Shown here: positions 28,044 to 32,712 of the stretch, piece by piece
Position numbering within the stretch: the first letter of the stretch is position 1
How the letters are laid out: the number at the start of each line of letters is the position of its first letter
DNA from: Blastocladiella britannica
Taxonomy: Eukaryota; Blastocladiomycota; Blastocladiomycetes; Blastocladiales; Blastocladiaceae
DNA length: 32,712 bases
Direction of reading: 5' to 3'
Assembly: GCA_025349905.2 (NCBI GenBank)
Contig: MU624670.1
Span: 1-32,712, forward strand
The notes under the pieces: generated by a model
The model's database searches: none
What the model was told of the DNA's origin: nothing
The model's input: only the letters and a program-made list of their open reading frames with translations
Made by a program: the position numbers and the translations under genes

Positions 28044-31000
28044 ATGGCACCGTCGCCCAAACCCCCTCGCACCGGCCAGATCGGCCTGGATGCCGACGCC
28101 GACGCTGTGGCCGAGCACCTCAGCGACAAGGCCGACTCTGACTCGGACCGCCCCCTTTCTTCTTCGTCGGCTATCACCACCGCAAACGACCCGCTGGCGC
28201 TCTCGTCTATGCGGTACCTGGTGCTCCTCAAGGCTGAGACCACCCACGACGGCCCACACCCGGCCGACTCGGACAATGGCGTTGTGGACGACCTCGTTCT
28301 GCCCTCTCCCTCCCGCCCCCGTCGCGGTAAATCAGTGGTGGACTCGGCAATCCCTGCCGGCTGCCCGCCGCCGCCGCCTGCTAACGCTGCAAGCGTGCCC
28401 CTGGAGAATGCCGAAGTGACGGCGCTTGCCTGGTGCGTGTACGACATTCGCGCCGCCGCCGTGATCGAGCGCCAGTTGCACCTCTGCTCGCCGGAGACCG
28501 CGAACGTGCCCCCTTACTGCGCGGCCCGCTCTGGCGTGTCTGTGCTCGCCACCTTTGATGCCCCGCTCCTCGATGCCGCCGTGGCCGCGCTCTGCGACAC
28601 ACTGGCGCGCTTTGGTGCCGCGAACGATGGTGATGACTCCGGTGCTGCTGCTGAATCGACGACGGCAGCACATGCGGCGACCAGTGATAAGGAAGAAGAA
28701 ACCCGCAAGCCGGGTCCGCGGGTCGCTCTCGTCACCCACGACGCCTTTGACCTGCGCCTCCAGCTCCCGGCCGAATGCCGCCGCAAGGGCGTGGATATTC
28801 CCGACGCACTGCTGCACCCGACTTACTTGCTGCTGAGCCAGGAGGTCGCCAAGTGGATGACGCACCATCCCGAGTCGTCGCGGCACCTCGTCTCGCGGTC
28901 CTTGCGCGATCTCTGCTACTACTTTCACGTTGACCTGCAGCCCGGCGTGCCCGTCACGCACTGGGCTGACTTTGAGGTCAACAACGAGAGCGAGGATGCC
29001 CTCACCTTCCACTGCAACCACCTCGTGGGCCAGCCGATCCCATCCGACGAGATTCCGCTGGCGCGCTCGGGCACGTTTTCGGGTTTGCTGCTGCCCTCCC
29101 CGCTGCACCGCTGCGAAGCCATGGCCAACTTAGTGACGGCCCTTCGCGGCTACCACTACGACGAGGTGCTGACGGCGCCCATCGATGCCGCCGAGTCGTA
29201 CGCGCAGTTTAAAAGTGTACAGTCCAATGTGCTGCATCTTGGCGGCCTCCCGCGCGACCCGCCACCTGCTGTTTCGGACCTGCTCACCTGGTTCTCTTGG
29301 TTTGGTCTGCAGCCGGTGGACTTGTTGATGCTTGTTGATCGGTCCCGAGCGGCCACTGGCGATGGATTTGTCAAATTTAGCCATCATGGTATGATAACTC
29401 GTTTTTGCGTATTTTTTCTCTTATCTGACTAAATGAAAGCATTTTCCATGATCTAGAGGAAGCACATGCCGCCCTGGCCATGAATGGTCTTGTTCTGCGT
29501 GGCGGTTCAGCTGCCAGTAGGGGAGTGATGGTGGAAGTATCCGTGTCTGTGCCCGCGGTCTTGTCCATGGCTTCGGGTTTCACACTGCCGTTCCCTGGCG
29601 TACCGGCGGGTACCATGGGCGTCGGGGGTGCCGGTGGCATCTCCACGACATCCCTCGAGTCCACCACGGGCTCGATTGGCGGCGAAATGATGATGCGCGC
29701 TGGATGGACATGCTCCAGCTGCGCTCTGCGCAATTATCCGTCGCGACGCACCTGCCTCCGCTGCTCGACCCCGGTCCCTGCGCCTGCAGAGAGTGACCCC
29801 GCCGCCAGTGGCTCTGGGCGTCGCGGTGGGCCTCCTGGCACTTCCAGCAGCAGTAATAGCAACAACAATAACGGTGGTGCTCCATCGACGGGGCTCGGCC
29901 TCGGCGGGCGACGCCCGACGCCCATCTCCTCTGCTCAGCAGTACTTTGTGGGCGACGGCGGTGGCACTTTTGTCGACTACACGCAAGCGACTGCTGCCAG
30001 CAGCGGCGGTGGCGGCATTGCGGCCAACGGCACACGGACCCGCCGCACTTCCGCCTTGTCGCAAGGCACGGCTGCGCTTGCCGTCATGCCGGAATGGAAC
30101 TGTGCGCTTTGCGCGTCGCGCAACTACGGAGTGCCGCGTGCTCGCTGCGCTACCTGCGGGGCTCCGCGCGCCGGCCTTCCTTCCACTGTGACGGATCAGC
30201 AGCAGCAGCAGCAGCAGCAATCGCCTTCCTCAAAGCAGCTCCACGACTGGCCCATCCCCTCTGGTGCTGCCACCCCTACTACCGAGTCCGAGGTTGCGGC
30301 CTCCCCTGCCGCTGGGCGTGCCAGTGTGCGGCTGAGCGCTTGTCCGGGTCGGTTTCCGGAGGACTCGCTTGCAAGCATCCGCTCATCCACCAGCGCAACA
30401 CCGCGCAGCGGTTCTCACGACTCTCATGGATCTGTCGGGTTTGGTGGCGTGGCAGCAGCCCCGTCGTCAATGCTGTCGTCATCGCCGACGGGTGGCTCCA
30501 CGCCTCAGGGCAAGGCCAACACGCGCACCACCACTGCTGCCACTGCTAGTGCAGGTGGCTCACCGTCGCTGGCTCGCGGTACGCCGCCGGCTGCTGCTGC
30601 AGGCCCTGGTGTCCTGCGGCCCGGCGACTGGATTTGCTCCAACCCCGACTGCAACTTCCAGAACTTTGCGTCGCGCGCCGTGTGTTTGCGATGCGGCACA
30701 GCTTCCCCGACTCCACCTCAGGCTATGTGCCCCGTCCCGTTCCGCGCGGGCGACTGGTTGTGTGTCGCGTGCACTGCTCACAACTTTGCCTCTCGCATCA
30801 ACTGTGTGCGCTGCGGTTGCACCAAGGCTTACTCGGTTGCTGCGGGCGGCGGGTCTATCGGTCCAGCCCAGGGAACGGCTGGTAGTGCTACTGGCGGTCC
30901 TGGTGCCGCTGCCGGCGGTGGTGGTGGCGTCGGTGGTAATAGCGGCGGTGGGTACTCGCCCAAGGGCCGTGGCGGTGGCGGCTCGCGCTCCCAGCAGCAC

Positions 31001-31585
31001 CACCAACCGCAGCATGGTGGTCGTGGCCGTGGTGGCGGCCACCGTGGTGCAAATGGCGCCGCCCATTATTACCAAGGTCGCCCGCCCGCATTTCCCTCAG
31101 CGGGTGAAATGGACATTTACCAGCAACAACAGCAGGATCTGTACGCAAGGCAAGGATACGGTCGCGGCGGTGGTCGCAACCCGGCGTATGAGATGGCGCA
31201 ACCGGAATATGGAGGCCCATACTACATGTCGCCTCAGGAGATGGCCATGCACGCGTCGATGCCTAGATCGCCGTACGGTGGGGCGGCCGCCATGGGTGCG
31301 ATGATGGGCGGTCAGTACTCGCCTGCGACGGCAGGAGGCGGGCAGCAATACATGATGGCGCCGTCGCCGAGCTCGGGGTATGGCATGCCCCCGCCGCCCT
31401 TTGCCCGCGGCCCGCTCGATACCATGTCGGCAATGGCAGCTGGCCTCCCCCCTCAGTCTGGGCATGGGCCGCCGCCGACCCGAGCCGAGCTCGAGGCATT
31501 TGCTAGCGCGTACTTTTATGGAGCGCCGCCGCACGCTCCCTCTGGTGGCGATGGGTACGGCGGCCGCCAGGATCGCTTCCCGTGA
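28044..31585 (+). CDS. Fungal 'ARP'-type RNA-binding protein: exonuclease-like fold, RRM, four RanBP2 zinc fingers
   Basis: Two exons (28044-29388, 29457-31585) with a 68-base phase-1 intron that splits the RRM give 1157 residues. Residues about 55-365 look like a diverged DEDD/ERI1-type exonuclease fold (MRYLVLLKAETTHD; EVTALAWCVYDIR; VALVTHDAFDLRLQLP), but the DxE motif reads KAE, so catalysis is doubtful. The RRM spans about 395-475: RNP2 VLHLGGLP, RNP1 GDGFVKFS, then EEAHAALAMNG across the splice. Four RanBP2-type fingers, each W-x-C with a Cys pair, start near residues 530, 660, 837 and 880 (GWTCSSCALRNYPSRRTC; GDWLCVACTAHNFASRINC). They should bind single-stranded RNA. The tail is Gly/Arg-rich, then Met/Tyr/Pro-rich, with a poly-Gln run. 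The domain order matches the fungal asparagine-rich 'ARP' RNA-binding family; its function is poorly defined. Confidence 0.85.
30197..30220 (+). repeat. (CAG)7-CAA triplet repeat encoding eight Gln
   Basis: Seven perfect CAG triplets and one CAA encode poly-Gln between the second and third zinc fingers of the RanBP2-finger protein. It is a simple microsatellite, likely to vary in length. Confidence 0.95.
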
Positions 31586-31859
31586 TCTCTTTTCTTTTGT
31601 TCTTGCCTATTTGTCTATCCGTTTCTTCTCCCTTTCTTTTCCGTCGTTGCATCACTCTCTCCTCCTCTCGTCTTCTTTTTCATTTGGGCTGTGCAACTGT
31701 GTACGTGTGCTTGCGTGTGTTTGTGTGTTTTGCGTGTGTTCTTGCGCGTGCTTGTGTGTGTGCGCGCGTGCTTGTGTGTGTGTGCGCGCGTGTAACTCGC
31801 TCCTCGGGATGTGCCAACTGGATTCCGTTAATGATAATCCCCCTCTTTTCTTACATTTC
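31586..31859. other. Convergent 3' spacer with polypyrimidine and TG-rich tracts
   Basis: These 274 bases separate the stops of the RanBP2-finger gene (plus) and the quinone oxidoreductase gene (minus). The first 100 are almost all C and T (TCTCTTTTCTTTTGTTCTTG and onward). The next 100 are TG/CG alternations. No coding potential is credible, although low-complexity frames cross it. Both 3' untranslated regions must lie here. Confidence 0.7.
31690..31793 (+). repeat. Imperfect (TG)n/(CG)n tract, alternating purine-pyrimidine
   Basis: About 100 bases are dominated by alternating T-G and C-G steps (for example TGTGTGTGTGCGCGCGTG at about 31775-31792) with a few interruptions. Alternating purine-pyrimidine DNA of this sort can adopt the Z form under negative supercoiling. 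It lies between two convergent genes. Confidence 0.8.
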
Positions 31860-32696
31860 TCACAACTTGGCCACAGCCTGCGTGTCGACCACCACTTTCC
31901 CGTAACTCTCGCGCGATCCGAGACACGTGAGGGCGTCCAGGGTGGACTCGAGCCCGACAAACGAGCGCGGAAACACCACAGGCGACAACTGCTTGGCCTC
32001 GAACCACTGCAAGAGCTGCGTCCAGACCTTGACCACGGTCGCTGGCTCGTGGATCCGGTAGTTGCCCCAGAACACGCCCATGACCGCCACATTCTTGAGC
32101 AGAATCCGGTTGGTGGCGACCTTTTCCGATCCACCTGGCGGGAACTTGGCAAATCCGACCACCACCTGTATTTGGTAGATGTTAGTGGTCCTTCTATCGC
32201 AAATGAGTAAAACGACGAACCAAACGGGCATTCCAGGCGGCCACCTTGAGTGACTGTTCGATTTCGCCCACGGGATCAAACACCACGTCGACGCCGCGGC
32301 GCTGCGTCAGGTCCATGATGCGCTTCACGTAGTCGTCGGCCGCGTAGTTGATGACGTGGTCGGCGCCGTTCTCTTGCATGACCTTGAGCTTTTCGGGCGA
32401 CGACGCGGTGGCAATCACGGTTGCTCCCAGTTGCTATGCATATTGATTTTGTGAGTGGATCGCATAAACGACAGCCACTGAATGAATACCTTGGCGATCT
32501 GGATCGCTGCCAACCCGACACCGCCAGCACCCGCATGCACCAGCACCGTCTCGCCCGGCTGCGTGTTGGCGCGTACCACCAGCGCCGCATAGCTGGTCGG
32601 GTACGTCAGGTAGATCCCGGAGGCTTGCCGGAACGACAGCGTCGACGGGATCTTGAGGATCCCACGGGCGTCGGCCAGAAGGTGGGTTGCGTACGC
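31860..32696 (-). CDS. Quinone oxidoreductase (zeta-crystallin type), 3' part only
   Basis: Three exons (32696-32490, 32433-32221, 32165-31860) give 241 residues, the C-terminal three quarters of a family of about 325. The 5' exon or exons lie beyond the right edge. This medium-chain dehydrogenase/reductase reduces quinones with NADPH in the cytosol. Seen are the substrate-side segment AYATHLLADARGILKIP, the Rossmann nucleotide site VHAGAGGVGLAAIQIAK, QLGATVIATASSPEKL with ADHVINY, the GVDVVFDPVGE strand, and the family's VGFAKFPPGG and LLKNVAVMGVFWGNY. It ends GKVVVDTQAVAKL. It lacks zinc-binding residues, as expected for QOR. The first visible exon follows an acceptor AAAAAAAAACAG whose A-run (the T-run at 32701-32712) reaches the edge of the window. 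Both introns are phase 0 (donors GTATTC and GTTCGT). Confidence 0.92.
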
Positions 32697-32712
32697 CTGT
32701 TTTTTTTTTTTT
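32697..32712 (-). other. 3' end of an intron, A-run before a CAG acceptor
   Basis: On the minus strand at least twelve A's are followed by ACAG and then the first visible QOR exon. The coding frame upstream is not in the window. The homopolymer at the very edge could also be an assembly end. Confidence 0.7.

Noticed and set aside
28044..29388. Active ERI1-type 3'-5' exonuclease
   Set aside because: The fold may be related, but the DxE catalytic motif is not intact, so activity is not claimed.
31586..32210. Plus-strand frames crossing the TG-rich tract and QOR gene (up to 276 codons)
   Set aside because: They are low-complexity Cys/Val runs from the repeat tract followed by the antisense of QOR exons.
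1..32712. Mobile elements, CRISPR arrays, tRNA or rRNA genes
   Set aside because: I read both strands for terminal repeats, transposase or reverse-transcriptase motifs, regular spacers and cloverleaf sequences and saw none. A tRNAscan or Rfam run would be needed to exclude small RNAs.

Overview
This window is nuclear DNA from a GC-rich, gene-dense eukaryote. It holds thirteen protein genes plus one possible gene fragment at the left edge. I resolved 31 short introns (51 to 118 bases) by joining reading frames across GT-AG sites. No tRNA, rRNA, transposon or CRISPR array was seen. The gene mix points to an early-diverging, zoosporic fungus, with a Blastocladiomycota- or Chytridiomycota-like grade as best guess. 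SIP5-type RING proteins and the RRM plus RanBP2 zinc-finger 'ARP' family are typical of fungi. DNAAF4 (dynein-arm assembly), NCKAP1 (WAVE complex), a calcium-type NADPH oxidase and a prominin-like pentaspan protein fit an organism that still has a flagellum and actin-driven crawling. This placement is inference; no marker RNA is present.

Layout from left to right. A possible gene start runs off the left edge (1-48, minus). SIP5-like RING protein (351-2460, minus) and an F-box-like protein (2683-4572, minus) follow. An 896-base divergent spacer precedes MCM5 (5469-7837, plus), which converges on DNAAF4/DYX1C1 (7859-9245, minus) with 21 bases between stop codons. DNAAF4 shares a 135-base divergent spacer with NCKAP1/HEM (9381-13633, plus). 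NCKAP1 converges on the NOLC1/SRP40 nucleolar phosphoprotein (13698-15383, minus), which is divergent from glucosidase II beta (15524-17304, plus). Next are an EF-hand NADPH oxidase (17577-21577, plus), SDF2 (21663-22558, minus), a prominin homologue (22602-25754, minus) and a CaMKK-like kinase (25821-27953, minus). The last two are an RRM/RanBP2 zinc-finger protein (28044-31585, plus) and the 3' part of a quinone oxidoreductase gene (31860-32696, minus, cut by the right edge).

There is no operon-like unit, but themes recur. DNAAF4 and NCKAP1 concern motility. Glucosidase II beta and SDF2 act in ER glycoprotein quality control, and both lack a standard KDEL/HDEL tail. NOX and the CaMKK-like kinase are potential calcium-signalling partners. 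The most notable observations are the prominin homologue, an unusual 5' splice-site pattern (C at intron position +4 in 23 of 31 introns), a repeated basic phospho-motif in the NOX N-terminus, and a CaMKK-like kinase with HQD in place of HRD.
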